DNA from: Ureaplasma canigenitalium ATCC 51252
GTDB taxonomy: Bacteria; Bacillota_I; Bacilli_A; Mycoplasmatales; Mycoplasmoidaceae
Length of the DNA: 64,000 bases
Assembly (NCBI RefSeq): GCF_000712165.1
Contig: NZ_KL544010.1
Location: forward strand, 225,116-289,115
Direction of reading: 5' to 3'
Both the position numbers and the translations under genes were made by a program. Below, piece by piece: positions 20,302-31,932 of this stretch. Position 1 is the first letter of the stretch. The number at the start of each line of letters is the position of its first letter. Below the pieces are notes generated by a model, which saw nothing but the letters and a program-made list of their open reading frames with translations, was not told where the DNA came from and searched no databases.

Positions 20302-21654
20302 ATGGGCAAATTAAAAATTATTGATTTTGTTAATCTACAACTACAAGCACTTGAAGATATTCATGCAAAGGAAATTATTCAGTTAAAAACTGAAGAAACT
20401 GAACTGCACAATGCTATTCAGGAAAAAATCGAAGACCAAAGAGATGAAATCATTAAAAAATGAAAAGAAGAAGAGAAGGAATCGATTATTAATAACTTCC
20501 GACAAACTGATGAATATAAAAAACTAAAGGATGACCAGAAAGAACTTGAATTAACTAATGAGCGTTACAAAAATTACCAAAAACAATGATCCGAAGATAA
20601 ATTCAAAGAAAAATTAAAAGAAGAAGAAGAAAATTGGAAAAACAAGTTTTTTCAATCCGAAGAATATAAAACTTTAGAGAATACCTTGAACGATAAGGAT
20701 AGTTTAATTAAAGAACTTAAACAGCAATTAGCAATTAATAAAGAAAACATCATTAGCAAATATAAAGCTGAAGATCAAGAATACAACGAACTCAAAGCAC
20801 TTAGGGATAATTATCAACTTTCACTTGAAAATGAAAAAATTAAGTTAAGTCAAATAAAAGATAAAGAAAAAGAAGAGGCACTAAGAGAACTTCAGAAACA
20901 ACATGATGAAGAGCTGCTAAAACGAAATAGTCTTACCACAAAAGAACTTGGTGAAGACTTTGAGCGGGAAATCATCAATATGTACGATGAGCATTTTCAT
21001 TGAGACCGTAAAATGAATTTTACAAGAACTACTGTGTCGAAAGATGGTAATAAGCCCGACTTCCGTCTTGACATCTACGATCGTGATTTTGAGCAACTAA
21101 CTGAAATCGAAAAAACAAAACCAAACCTTTCTATCATCTTTGAAGCAAAAACAAAATTCAATACCACAGAAGGTCAAAAAAACGAAAAATTCTTTAAGAA
21201 ACTAGACAAAGACCGAGAAAATTACGGTTCACAATATGCTGTATTAATAACCGAACTTGAACCCGAAAGTTCTTTTGCGATTAAATCAATCAATGAGTAT
21301 CGTGATATGTATATGATTCGTCCTTTTATGTTCGAAACGATTGTTAACTTCTTCCGTCTTCTCGCTTCAAAAGCTAAAGCTATTAATGATGAAATTTCCT
21401 TCTTTAAGAAACAAGAACTTGAAAAAGAATTTAATGAATTTAAGAAATATTTTGATGACAAAATTAGAACAAAAATTAATGATACAATCGACACTATTCA
21501 AAAACAAGCTGATATCCTAGATAAAGTTAAGAAAGCCCTTGAAGAAAAGGTTGTTGATGGACTTAAAAAAATCAATAACGATATGGAAAAGAAACTTGAA
21601 AAAAACTTAAATCCAGTCCTAAAGAAACTCGAAAAAAACGAAGGGATGTTTTAA
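20302..21654 (+). CDS. DUF2130 family protein
   Basis: This encodes 450 aa. ATG 20302 has GGGGG 5 bases upstream; ATG 20281 is in frame but too close to the -10 box. Residues ~20-210 form a long charged coiled coil. A compact domain follows with LGEDFE, then DGNKPDFRLDIYDRD and IIFEAKTK, a pattern of Asp and Glu-x-Lys like that of a nuclease-type fold, then another coiled coil. This is the layout of DUF2130 proteins found across Mollicutes and other bacteria. The biochemical function is not established. It is soluble, with no signal peptide. A strong terminator follows. Confidence 0.75.
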
Positions 21655-21670
21655 GTTTTTCAAACTCAAT

Positions 21671-21713
21671 AAAAAGTATTCTCAACATTAAAAAAATGTT
21701 GAAAACTTTTTCC
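21671..21713 (+). terminator. Terminator after DUF2130 gene
   Basis: Arms containing CTCAACATT and AATGTTGA, extended by AAAAGT and ACTTTT, enclose a short A loop. The stem ends in a run of T. Confidence 0.75.
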
Positions 21714-21761
21714 ATTTTTCCTTCTTCTTTATTAAAATAATAACTATGGTAGGAGATTGCT

Positions 21762-23063
21762 ATGTTTAATGTTGTTGAAATCATAAAAAAGAAGAAAAAC
21801 AAAATTCCTCTTTCAAACGAAGAAATAAGTTATGTCTATAATGGTTTTATTAATAAAACCATTACTGATTACCAAATGGCCGCTTTCCTTATGGCTGTTA
21901 ACTTTACTGGTTACACTGACGATGAACAGTATTATGCGACTAAAGCTATGATTGAAAGTGGAAAAACTTTTGACCTCCGAGTTGATGGTCAAATTGTTGT
22001 TGATAAACATAGTTCTGGTGGAGTCGGTGATAAAGTTTCAATAATCTTGACTCCTTTACTTGTTGCTCTTGGATTCTATGTCGGAAAAATGAGTGGACGT
22101 GGTCTTGGTTTTACCGGTGGAACCATCGACAAACTTGAATCACTAAATCTTAACCTTGATTTTGATATTAAACACTACAAAGAAGAGCTCTTAGCAACAA
22201 AACTACTCCTTACTGGTCAAAGTGAGGACATGGTAAAAGCAGACAAAGAAATTTATGCTTTACGTGATGTCATCGGAGCAAGTGATGTTTTTGATTTGAT
22301 GGTTGGTTCGATAATGGCAAAAAAACTTGCTCTTATTACTGACTACATCTTTCTCGATGTTAAAGTTGGTGAAGGTGCTTTTTGTCGTAACATCGACGAA
22401 GCTCGAAGTCTTGGAGATAAAATGCTTAAACTTAGTCGCAAGTTTAATCGTAAAACCATTATCCACCTAACTAATATGGATAAACCACTTGGTAGAGCTA
22501 TTGGTAATGGAATTGAAGTTAGAGAAGGGATGGATTTCCTTCGTGGTAAACCAGTTTCAAAAGATTTATATGAGTTAATCACCCATTTTGCAATTGACAT
22601 TCTACTTGAAACAGGACGAGTTTCATCAAAAGAAGAGGCAATGACTAAGATTGAGGAAGTATTAAAGAATCAATCTGCTTTTCATGTCTTCGTTAATTGA
22701 GTTAAATACCTAAAAGGGGATTATCAAAGTCTATATGATGATAGTTACTTTAACCCTAAATACACTCTTGATGTGATAAGCGAAAACGAAGGTTATCTTT
22801 CATTCAAAAAAACATCTGAGCTTGGTCTTATTAGTGTTGATCTAAAAGCAGGTCGTAAGGTAAAGACTGATAAGGTCGATCCACACGCTGGTATTTACCT
22901 TCATAAGAAAACAAATGATATGGTAAAAAAAGGCGAATTAGTTGCTTCTCTCTATTCATCCACTCCAATTAGCGAGGAAGCTAAAAAAAGGTTCCTTGCT
23001 AATCTACAATTTAATAAAGAACCTAAAAAAATGCAGGATGCAATTCTTGACATTATGAAATAA
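21762..23063 (+). CDS. deoA: Pyrimidine-nucleoside / thymidine phosphorylase
   Basis: This 433-aa cytosolic enzyme splits thymidine or uridine with phosphate to free base and (deoxy)ribose-1-phosphate, part of nucleoside salvage. The family signature is clear: VDKHSSGGVGDKVS at residues ~84-97, KMSGRGLGFTGGTIDKLE, then KKLALITDYIFLDVKVGEGAF and the C-terminal GLISVDLKAGR and DPHAGIYL. AGGAGA ~8 bases before ATG 21762 fixes the start. The gene stands alone between two strong terminators. The exact substrate (thymidine versus broad pyrimidine) cannot be told from the sequence. Confidence 0.94.
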
Positions 23064-23069
23064 TCTAAT

Positions 23070-23099
23070 AACTTTCTACTTGCTAGAAAGTTTTTTATA
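23070..23099 (+). terminator. Rho-independent terminator after deoA
   Basis: AACTTTCTA and TAGAAAGTT form a perfect 9-bp stem with loop CTTGC, followed by TTTTATAT. Confidence 0.85.
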
Positions 23100-23119
23100 T
23101 ATTGAAGAAAGATAAAATA

Positions 23120-25861
23120 ATGCTGAAATTATCAACCAATGAAATAAGACAAAAATGGATTAACTTTTTTACAAAGCATAATCATTTATTTATTGAACCA
23201 AAATCACTTGTTCCAATTAACGATCCTTCTTTACTATGAATCAATAGTGGGGTAGCAACCTTAAAGGATTATTTTTCAGCCCGAGTAAATCCACCGCACA
23301 CTAGACTTGTCAATAGTCAGAAGGCGATTAGAACAAACGATATTTTTAATGTCGGAAGAACTGCTCGTCATCATACTTTATTCGAAATGTTAGGTAATTT
23401 TTCGATAGGAGATTATTTCAAAAAAGAGGCTATTGATTTCGCTTACGACTTTCTTATTAATGAATTAAAAATTGATGTTAATCTCCTTTGAATTACTGTT
23501 TATATTGAAGATGAAGAAGCTTATCAATATTGAATAAACAAGGATGTCAAAAAAGACCAAATTCTCCGTGTTGGTCGTGACCGATGCTTCTGGGATGTTG
23601 GTTCAGGTCCTTGTGGACCGTGCACGGAAATTTACTATGACCGTGGGGAAAAATATGATCCTAACCAAGTTGGAACAAAACTAATCCTTGATGACCTTGA
23701 AAATGACCGTTACATTGAAATTTGAAATATTGTTTTTTCGCAATTTAATAATGATGGTAACAATGTTTACACCGAACTAAAGCGAAAAAACATCGATACT
23801 GGTGCTGGTCTTGAACGTCTTGCTTGCATTAGTCAAGATGTCCCAACCAACTTCGATACCGACCAATTCATTCATATTATTAATAGTGTTATGAAATATT
23901 CAACAATGAAGTATGATGGAAATGAATATTTCAAACCAAATGAAGAACAGCACAAAATTAATTTCAGTTATAAAGTAATAGCAGACCACATTCGTGCTGT
24001 TACCTTCGCAATCGCAGATGGTGTCATTCCGTCAGCTAAGGATCGCGGATATATCCTAAGAAGACTAATCAGAAGAATGCTCGTTAATGCTCATCAACTG
24101 AAAATTACAAATCTTAATTTTATTGATGATGCTATTCTTACCATTATGAATGATATGAATGGTTTTTATACTTATCTTACTCCTGATATGATTCAATATG
24201 TCGTTGGAATTGTGAAAAAGGAGGCTTCCCTTTTCAATCAAACTCTTGAAAAGGGATTATCCCTTTTTCATCAAGAAATAGCAAAAAACGGTTCATTAAA
24301 TGCAGCAACTGCTTTTAAACTTTTTGATACATATGGTTTTCCGCTCGAACTAATTCGTGAACTACTTTTAAATATTAACCAAAATATTAAAGAAGAAGTT
24401 GTTGATCTTCTATTTGATGAAGTTAATAAACTCTTCCTTAATCACCAGAAAATTTCAAATCAAAACAAAAATAATGAAGCGATGGCGAAACAAAACGATG
24501 CTCTGCTTAACCTTCATCTCGATAGCAAATTCCTTTATCATACTTACACAAAGGAAAATGCCAAACTCCTAAAAATTTTCAATCTTTCCTTTAAGGAAGT
24601 TGATGCCTTAAATAACGAAGACGGCTACCTAATCTTCAATGAGACTCCTTTTTATGCGACATCAGGTGGCCAACAACACGATATCGGAACCATTTCAGAT
24701 GATCACTATTCTTTCGATGTAATTGATGTCTTTAAGAGTCCGGAAGGTTATCATGTTCACAAAGTCCGAAACGCGACAGTTAAGTCTGGGATGTCATATC
24801 TTCTTCAAATCAACATAAACTACCGGGTTCATCTTGCTGCAAACCACACTAGCGAGCACCTTCTTCACTACACCTTAAAACATTTAATTAGTGATAAAAT
24901 CAAGCAAGAAGGAGCGGCTAAATACTTTAATAAAGCAACCTTTGACTTCTTCTTCCATCGTCCATTAACAAATGATGAAATAACAAAAATAGAAAATCAT
25001 ATTAATCAAATAATCAAAAAAGAAATTGATGCAATCGAACGAATGGTGACACTAGAAGAGGCCAAAAAAGCCGGTGCTCTTGCTTACTTTGAAGATGTAT
25101 ACAACAAGCTCGGTGAAAAACTCCGAATGGTACAAATTGGTCCAAGTATTGAACTCTGCGGAGGTACCCATGTTGAAAATACTCGCGAAATCGAATATGT
25201 TAAATTAGTTTCTTTTGAAACAAAAGGGTCTGGTTCATACCGAATCACAATGGTAAGTATGATCGATAGTATCCTTGATTACTACAATGATGCAATCAAT
25301 ACCCTTATTGAACGTATTAATCAAATTTATCACCATCTTAATCCTTATTTAAACGACGATGAAATTAAGGAATATAAAAAGGTTATCGGTCTTCAAAACG
25401 ACCTTAAGATTGATAATCTAAACGAAACTTTAAATGATTACAACGATTATTTAAACAAAATGATAGAGAAGAAAATGGTCGTCGATAAGGAAAATAATGT
25501 CAAACTTCTCTCTTCAATTAAAGAGCAATATCAAAACAAAGATGACAAAGTTGTCGTTAATACTTTCTTTAATATCGATAATAAAATTATTTTCAATGCG
25601 CTTTCTGAACTAATAAACGAACAACAAAAAACTCTTTTTGTTTCCCTTAACTTTAAGGATGATGTAGTACAGTATTTGCTTGCTATCAACGAAGCTTATG
25701 CAAAACAAATCAACCTTAATTTAAACCACATTATTAAGAGTTTTAGTATGTACGAAAAAAACAAAGGTGGCGGTAAAGCTCACTTCGTCCAAGGTGGAAT
25801 GAAAGCATCACTTAGTGATGTTTCTAATATTACGAAAATTATTGAAGAGTACCGTAACTAA
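23120..25861 (+). CDS. alaS: Alanyl-tRNA synthetase
   Basis: This 913-aa class II synthetase charges tRNA-Ala. The N-terminal catalytic domain shows [13 protein letters not shown] and [21 protein letters not shown] (motif 2 region). [10 protein letters not shown] and the [11 protein letters not shown] block of the tRNA-recognition domain follow. The editing domain has [11 protein letters not shown] and [12 protein letters not shown] (zinc-binding His and Cys). The C-terminal DHHA1-like region ends in [11 protein letters not shown]. Several TGA-encoded Trp codons interrupt the frame under the standard code. It is followed, with a one-base overlap (TAATG), by ruvX and then leuS, forming one operon. 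Confidence 0.96.
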
Positions 25862-26295
25862 TGAGAATACTCTGTCTTGACCTTGGAATGAAAACATGCG
25901 GATTTGCGATTTCTGATGATTTAAATATCATTGCAAGTCCTTTATTAAATATGGTCTATCCAAACGAAGATCTTTCCTTTGTTGTCAACCAAGTTGAACA
26001 ATACTTTCAACAATATAACAATCAGATCAATACCATAATCCTAGGTTATCCAACAAATGTTTACGATGCTTCAATGACAAACAACACTAGTCGTGTCATT
26101 AACCTTTACCACTTACTTCGTAATAAATATGATTCGTCGATTATCATTGAACTTGTTGATGAACGCTTTACCACACGAATCGCTGATCAAGCAATGCGTG
26201 ATGTCAATATGAAAGCAAAAAAAAGAAAGATGAATAAAGACCGGATAGCAGCTTGTTTCATTCTCCAATATTATTTAAAAATTATTAAAGGATAA
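25861..26295 (+). CDS. ruvX: Putative pre-16S rRNA nuclease / Holliday-junction resolvase-like YqgF
   Basis: This 144-aa protein has an RNase H-like fold. Visible features are CLDLGMKTCGFAISD at residues ~4-18 with the first catalytic Asp, ILGYPTN, ELVDERFTT with the second acidic pair, and a C-terminal DRIAACFILQYYL. In other bacteria YqgF/RuvX is needed for 16S rRNA 5' maturation, and a resolvase role has also been proposed. The stop of alaS and this ATG share one base, so it is translationally coupled. The alaS-yqgF neighbourhood is common in Firmicutes relatives. Confidence 0.92.
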   Translation: MRILCLDLGMKTCGFAISDDLNIIASPLLNMVYPNEDLSFVVNQVEQYFQQYNNQINTIILGYPTNVYDASMTNNTSRVINLYHLLRNKYDSSIIIELVDERFTTRIADQAMRDVNMKAKKRKMNKDRIAACFILQYYLKIIKG

Positions 26296-26297
26296 AT

Positions 26298-28718
26298 ATG
26301 TATAACCATAATAAAATCGAACAATACTGAAAAGATTATTTTGAACAAAATAAGGTCTTTAAATTTAAAGACCGCGGGGAAAATTATAAAAAGTTTTATG
26401 TTCTCGATATGTTTCCCTACCCATCAGGATATGGAATGCATGTTGGTCATATCAAAGGTTATACAGCAACTGATATCATCTCACGTTACAAAAGACTAAA
26501 AGGATATGATGTTCTTCACCCTATTGGATGGGATGCGTTCGGTTTACCCGCCGAACAATTTGCTATCAAAAACAATGTTCATCCAGGAAAGTTTACCGAG
26601 GAAAATATCAACAATTTCCGTCGTCAACTAAAAAGTATTGGTTTTGATTATGATTATGATAAGGAAGTTAATACAACCGACCCTAATTTTTACCGTACCA
26701 CACAATACATTTTCTCTCTTCTATATAAACACAATCTTGCTTGTATTCTTGATGTCGATGTTAATTGGTGCGAGGAACTTGGAACAGTTCTTAGTAACGA
26801 AGAAGTTGTACAAGACAAAGATGGCAATCCGGTTTCTGAACGTGGTGGATTTCCGGTTGTTCAACGACCAATGAAGCAGTGAGTCTTAAAGATTACTGAA
26901 TTCGCTGACTCGCTCCTAGACGGGTTAAAAGAAGTTGACTGACCACAATCTCTGAAATCACTGCAAAGTAATTGAATCGGAAAAAGTAATGGGGTAATTG
27001 TCGATTTTAAAGTAAAGAATCAAGATATTATTCTTCATGCTTTTTCTACACGTGTTGACACTATTTATGGTGTTTCATATCTTGCAATAGGTTTTGATAA
27101 CGAACATCTTTCTTTTCTTGTTTCCAAAGAACAAAAAGAGCAAGTTGATCTTTTTGTTAAAGAAATTGAATCAAAAACTGGTTTCGGAATGCATGATGAC
27201 TATGAAAAAGAAGGAGTTTTCACAGGTTCTTATGCCATCAATCCAATTAACAATGAAATTGTGCCTATTTTTGTTGTTAATTATGTTGTCAAACAATTTG
27301 GTACTGGTGTCCTTTTCGGTGTCCCAGCTCACGATGAACGTGATTACCATTTTGCTCTTAAATATCACCTTGACATCAAAAAGGTCATTGAGTGCGACAC
27401 CCTTCCGTATATAGCTGATGGTAAACACATTAATAGTCCACTTATTAACGGTTTAAACATTGACGATAGCAAGCAAAAAATCATTAACGAACTAACGAAA
27501 AATGGTACTGGAAAAGAAACTACCTTCTATAAACTACGGGACTGAATTTTTAGTCGTCAACGATATTGAGGAGAACCTTTCCCTGTTCTTTTTGATGACG
27601 AAAATAACATTCACATCATTGATTCCTTACCAGTTACTCTTCCATACCTACAAGAATACAAACCAAGCGGTAAGATGGAAAGTCCTCTTGCTAACAAACC
27701 GGACTGAGTTAATGTCACAATTAACAAACAGCACTACCGAAGAGAAACAAACACGATGCCGCAATGAGCCGGTTCTTCGTGATACTACTTAGCTTATATC
27801 TTAAAGAACGACGACGGATCATACCTTGATTTGTCTTCAAAAGAAGGACAAGATCGTCTAAAAAGATGACTTCCAGTTGACCTTTATATCGGTGGTCAAG
27901 AACACGCTGTATTACATCTACTTTATGCTCGATTCTGACACCAGTTTCTTTATCAAATCGGTCTTGTTCCAACCAAAGAACCTTTTTATAAAGTCGTTAA
28001 CCAAGGAATGATTCTCGCTTCTAATAACGAAAAAATGTCAAAGTCAAAAGGGAATGTCATCAACCCTGATGTCATTGTCGAATCCCACGGTGCTGACACA
28101 TTGCGGATTTACGAAATGTTTATGGGACCTCTGTCCCAATCCCTTCCTTGAAGTAATCAGGGACTTGACGGAATAAGAAAATGATTGGATCGGGTTTACC
28201 GCTTGTATACAAACGAAGTACAATTCGAAATCATATCCGATATTGAAAACATTAATCAGGAATTAACAACTGCTTTTCACCAGTTTCTAAAAGACTTTAC
28301 AATCCACATCGAAAATATGAGTTTTAACCTCGCTGTCAGTTCGATGATGATTTTCATTAATGCTGTTTATAAAATAAAACAAATTAATTATCAAATGCTA
28401 GATCAATTTTTAATTTGTCTTAGTCTGTATGCTCCGTTTCTCGCTGAAGAGCTTCATAGTATAAATAACAAAGACCTGATTATTAATCATCCTTTTCCGG
28501 TTTATGATGAAAATAAACTAGTGAAAACCGCTCTTACCATTCCAGTTCAAATCAACGGTAAGTTAAAGGGTAGCATTACCGTTAGTGTCGATGACGATGA
28601 TGAAAGTATTAAGCAAACCGCTCTGCAACTTTTAGTCAAAAAGAACGACATCACATCAACAGATGAACCGAAGAAAATCATTTATATTAAACATAAAATC
28701 ATCAATTTTGTTTTTTAG
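26298..28718 (+). CDS. leuS: Leucyl-tRNA synthetase
   Basis: This 806-aa class I synthetase charges tRNA-Leu. The HIGH-type motif HVGH follows [10 protein letters not shown] at residue ~45, and KMSKS lies at about residue 580. The CP1 editing domain is present, with DTIYGVSYL and [13 protein letters not shown] (conserved editing Asp residues), so it is not the CP1-less form known from Mycoplasma mobile. [12 protein letters not shown] is the usual LeuRS block. Many TGA Trp codons split it into short ORFs under the standard code, but the frame is continuous. The start is two bases after ruvX and it is last in the operon. Confidence 0.95.
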
Positions 28719-28743
28719 GATAGTATTAACTCTTTCCTATACT

Positions 28744-28793
28744 AACTCCCATTTAGCAATCTTAATATTGGTTTGCTAAAATTGGAGTTTTTT
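28744..28793 (+). terminator. Hairpin after leuS
   Basis: AACTCC plus TTTAGCAA on one arm pairs with TTGCTAAA plus GGAGTT on the other, followed by TTTTTTATT. It ends the leuS operon and physically contains the CIRCE-like element. Confidence 0.65.
28753..28779 (+). promoter_or_regulatory. CIRCE-like operator (HrcA site) before dnaJ
   Basis: TTAGCAATC-N9-GTTTGCTAA has exactly the 9-9-9 layout of the CIRCE consensus (TTAGCACTC-N9-GAGTGCTAA), with three mismatches. It lies 16 bases upstream of the dnaJ -10 box, where a bound HrcA repressor would block RNA polymerase. It also forms part of the leuS terminator stem, so chance symmetry is possible. Confidence 0.5.
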
Positions 28794-28795
28794 AT

Positions 28796-28801
28796 TATAA
28801 T
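28796..28801 (+). promoter_or_regulatory. -10 box of dnaJ-grpE
   Basis: TATAAT lies 27 bases before the dnaJ ATG; GGAG at 28815-28818 is the ribosome site. Confidence 0.6.
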
Positions 28802-28828
28802 TTTTAAATACATTGGAGTAAAGCATTT

Positions 28829-29959
28829 ATGGCAAAAGATTATTATGAAGTGTTAGGAATTAGTCGTAATGCGACTGAGGAAGATATCAAAAAAGCTTAC
28901 CGGAAACTCTCAAAACAATACCACCCTGATTTAAATCCTTCGAAAGATGCTGAAGAGAAAATGAAGGAAATTAACCAGGCCTATGATGTGTTAAAAGATC
29001 CTAAAAAACGAAGTAATTATGATCAATTTGGTAGTGAACACGATCAACATGCTGGTTTTAATAGTCAGGGCGGTTTCGGTGGATTTGGTGATTTTGGTTC
29101 CTTTGATTTTGGTGATGTATTTAGTAGCTTTTTCGGTCAAGATAATGGTGGATACCGTGAAACATATGTCGATGGTACCATCAACCTTCGTGTAGGAATT
29201 GACCTTCTTGAAAGCATCCTTGGTACAAGTAAAACCATTTCCTATGACCGTGTTGTCTCATGTAGTTCTTGTAACGGGTCTGGAGTAAAGAATCCTAATG
29301 ATGTCAAAACCTGTACCGGATGTAATGGTTCAGGACATACTAATAATGTTATTAACACACCGTTCGGGAGAATGCAGCAAACGGTGACCTGTCGAGTGTG
29401 TAATGGTCGTGGAAAAATTTACAAAGATCCTTGTCCTGTCTGCAAGGGAAACCGTCAATCTAAGGAAAATGTGAAACTAACAATTGAAATCCCTCAAGGA
29501 ACTATTGATGGGGAAAAACTGATGGTTTCAAACCGCGGTAATGTAATAAATGGTAAAAGCTACAACCTTTATATTTTTATCGAAGTGAAAAGTCACAAAT
29601 ACTTCGCAATCGATGGTTTAAACATCCACACTAGAACTAAAATTGATCCAATTCTCGCCATCGTCGGGGGTGAAATTGATGTTATCACTCCATATGGTAA
29701 AAAATGCATCAAAATTCCTCCAAGAACACCTAATGGTAAAATCTTTAAGATTTCAGGTGAAGGTCTAAAACGAGTCAAACCAAGTCCAATTAGTCATAAA
29801 AAAACAGGTGACTTTTATACAACCATTGAGTATGCAACACCTAATACCTATACCAAAGATGAACTTAATTTATTAAAAAAACTAAGTCTTATTGAAAACA
29901 CAGAAGTGTCAAATTATAATGAAAATGTAACAAGGGAAGTGAAACGATATGGTAAATAA
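28829..29959 (+). CDS. dnaJ: Chaperone DnaJ (Hsp40)
   Basis: This 376-aa co-chaperone stimulates the ATPase of DnaK and delivers unfolded clients. The domains in order are the J domain with HPD at residues ~33-35, a Gly/Phe-rich linker ([15 protein letters not shown]), a zinc domain with four CxxCxGxG-type repeats ([31 protein letters not shown]) and the C-terminal substrate-binding domain. It overlaps grpE by 11 bases, forming a two-gene heat-shock operon. A CIRCE-like operator upstream suggests HrcA control. Length and domain set are complete. Confidence 0.96.
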   Translation: MAKDYYEVLGISRNATEEDIKKAYRKLSKQYHPDLNPSKDAEEKMKEINQAYDVLKDPKKRSNYDQFGSEHDQHAGFNSQGGFGGFGDFGSFDFGDVFSSFFGQDNGGYRETYVDGTINLRVGIDLLESILGTSKTISYDRVVSCSSCNGSGVKNPNDVKTCTGCNGSGHTNNVINTPFGRMQQTVTCRVCNGRGKIYKDPCPVCKGNRQSKENVKLTIEIPQGTIDGEKLMVSNRGNVINGKSYNLYIFIEVKSHKYFAIDGLNIHTRTKIDPILAIVGGEIDVITPYGKKCIKIPPRTPNGKIFKISGEGLKRVKPSPISHKKTGDFYTTIEYATPNTYTKDELNLLKKLSLIENTEVSNYNENVTREVKRYGK

Positions 29960-30677
29960 CAAAAACCACGAAGACGAACAAATGGATAAGGTCGAAAAAG
30001 AAGAAAAAAAAGATACCACTCCTAACGAACATGACAATGTCAAAGGAGTCGAAGACGAATACCAAGATGCTTTTGCTAATGACTCATCTAAAGCCAATAA
30101 AAAACATCTTAACCTAAAAAAAGAACTTGGAGAAATGCATCAAAAGCATAAGCACCAAGAACAAATCATCCAACAACAACAACATAAAATCAAGAATCTA
30201 GAAATGAAGATTCACGAACAAAATTCGATGTTTATTAAGAAACTTGAAGAAAAAATGAAGGAAGCTTCAAGTATCTTAAAACAAAAACAAGAAGAACTGT
30301 ATAACACTTTTGATACAAAACTTGAAGATGCTATCTTTAAAATTTACAAAAACAAATTTGATAATCTTCTTTCTAATATTAACCAGTTTTATAGCATCAC
30401 AAACAAGGAATACGACGATGATAAGTTAAATTCTTTTATTAAAGGATTTAGTATGATCGCAAACGGTATGGTCGAAAGTCTAAAGGAACTTGATATCCAT
30501 ATGTATACCCCAACGCTTGGTAGCATCTTTAACGGTGATACTGCTGAAGCTTTTGAAGTTGTACCTGATAACACCCTTCCTGACCATAGTATTAAAAGTA
30601 TTGTTAACCCAGGCTTCATGTATAAGGATAAAATCATAAAATATGCGACCGTAAAAATTACAAAAAAAGAGAGTTAA
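29949..30677 (+). CDS. grpE: Nucleotide exchange factor GrpE
   Basis: This 242-aa protein releases ADP from DnaK. A ~60-residue acidic, disordered N-terminus is followed by a long coiled coil (about residues 60-125), the four-helix dimerisation part, and the C-terminal beta domain. The beta domain ends with ALPDHSI-like [29 protein letters not shown], typical of GrpE. The start overlaps the dnaJ end, so translation is coupled. The long acidic N-terminus is larger than in E. coli but usual in mycoplasmas. Confidence 0.92.
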   Translation: MVNNKNHEDEQMDKVEKEEKKDTTPNEHDNVKGVEDEYQDAFANDSSKANKKHLNLKKELGEMHQKHKHQEQIIQQQQHKIKNLEMKIHEQNSMFIKKLEEKMKEASSILKQKQEELYNTFDTKLEDAIFKIYKNKFDNLLSNINQFYSITNKEYDDDKLNSFIKGFSMIANGMVESLKELDIHMYTPTLGSIFNGDTAEAFEVVPDNTLPDHSIKSIVNPGFMYKDKIIKYATVKITKKES

Positions 30678-30702
30678 AAAGTGGGAAACCCCACTTTTTT
30701 TC
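30676..30702. terminator. Bidirectional terminator between grpE and U32 gene
   Basis: AAAAAGTGGG and CCCACTTTTT form a perfect stem with a 4-base loop and T runs on both strands. It separates two convergent genes. Confidence 0.85.
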
Positions 30703-31932
30703 TTATCCGACGTGTTTGATTCGACCGATATCACGAACATCAAAAACCGTATCTACTTTTTCAATTTCGATAATATACTGCATCATCGGTGTTTTTACAA
30801 CATCGATTTCATTCTCATTCAAAACATCATAAATTTTCTTAATCTTAATATCAACTTTGTCATGTTTCGGACCAAAGATTTCAATGTCATAATCAAGATG
30901 AAAGTTATTCTTACTCGTAATTAAATATTGATTATTACCAAGGTACTTGTCAATCACAAAAATAAAATTTTGGATAACTACTTCCTGCTTCTCATGGTAG
31001 AGCATTAAATTCATATCAGGTTGACCGTTCATAAAAGCAACATCAGCTTTTCGGTTCATCGCATTTTCAATTTCAAATAGATAAGGAGTTAAATCAAATG
31101 AAGTTCCAGTTAAATAACTATCAATCACCTTTCGATAGGTGGCCACTACCGTCGCAATATAGTGAACACTCTTCATTCTTCCTTCAATCTTAAAACTATC
31201 AATTTCAAGATCCATTAAATTCTTGATATTCTTAAGTTGCACCATATCCTTTGCTGACATACTAAACTTTGAAGGAAGGTCATCATAACTATTTTTTTCA
31301 TCAAGAATATTGTACTTTCACCGACAAGCATGAGCACAACCACCTACATTAGCATCGCGAAGACTAAAGTTATTTGACATCATACAACGTCCTGAATAAG
31401 CAATGCAAACCGCGCCATGAATAAACACTTCGGTCTCAATTTGATGATTGTTGTTTTTAATATAAAGTTTAAGTTCATCAAGGGTCATTTCACGACTTAA
31501 AACAACACGTGAAGCACCGTTTCTTTTAAAGAAAAGTGCCGCTTTAGAATTTGTAATACTTTGCTGAGTACTGATATGGATTTCTGCAGAAGGGTGGTTT
31601 TTTCTAATGAAATTAATAATATAAGGATCTGCTACGATGTATCCATCAGGTTTTAGACTAACAACACTGCTAATAAATTCGGGAAAACCCCGAAGAAGAG
31701 GGTTATGACAAATAACGTTGGTCACAATGTAAACTTTTTTATGGTTTTGATGAGCAAACTCGATCAAATTTCTAACATTATCGAGCTCAAAATTACTTGC
31801 TCGTGCCCGGAGAGAATACGATTTTAATCCAACAAAAACAGCATCTGCTCCATAGGTTAATGCATAAATCGCCTTTTCATAGTCACCAGCTGGTGCAAGA
31901 AGTTCCGGAATATACTTTTTATTTTTCATCAT
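30703..31932 (-). CDS. Peptidase U32 family protein, large subunit type (tRNA hydroxylation TrhP-like)
   Basis: This 409-aa protein begins ELLAPAGDYEKAIYALTYGADAVFVG, the hallmark of the U32 family. The Cys-rich signature around residues 165-200 contains IAYSGRCMMSN and GGCAHACRW, which could bind an iron-sulfur cluster. Bacillus homologues (YrrO/TrhP2) act in prephenate-dependent hydroxylation of tRNA U34 rather than as proteases. It overlaps the end of the second U32 gene by 14 bases, so the pair probably work together, as yrrN-yrrO do. Two adjacent ATG codons (31932 and 31929) are possible starts. Confidence 0.85.

Noticed and set aside
26298-28718. leuS seems split into several short ORFs
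   Set aside because: All breaks are TGA codons in one frame; read as Trp they give one complete 806-aa enzyme.
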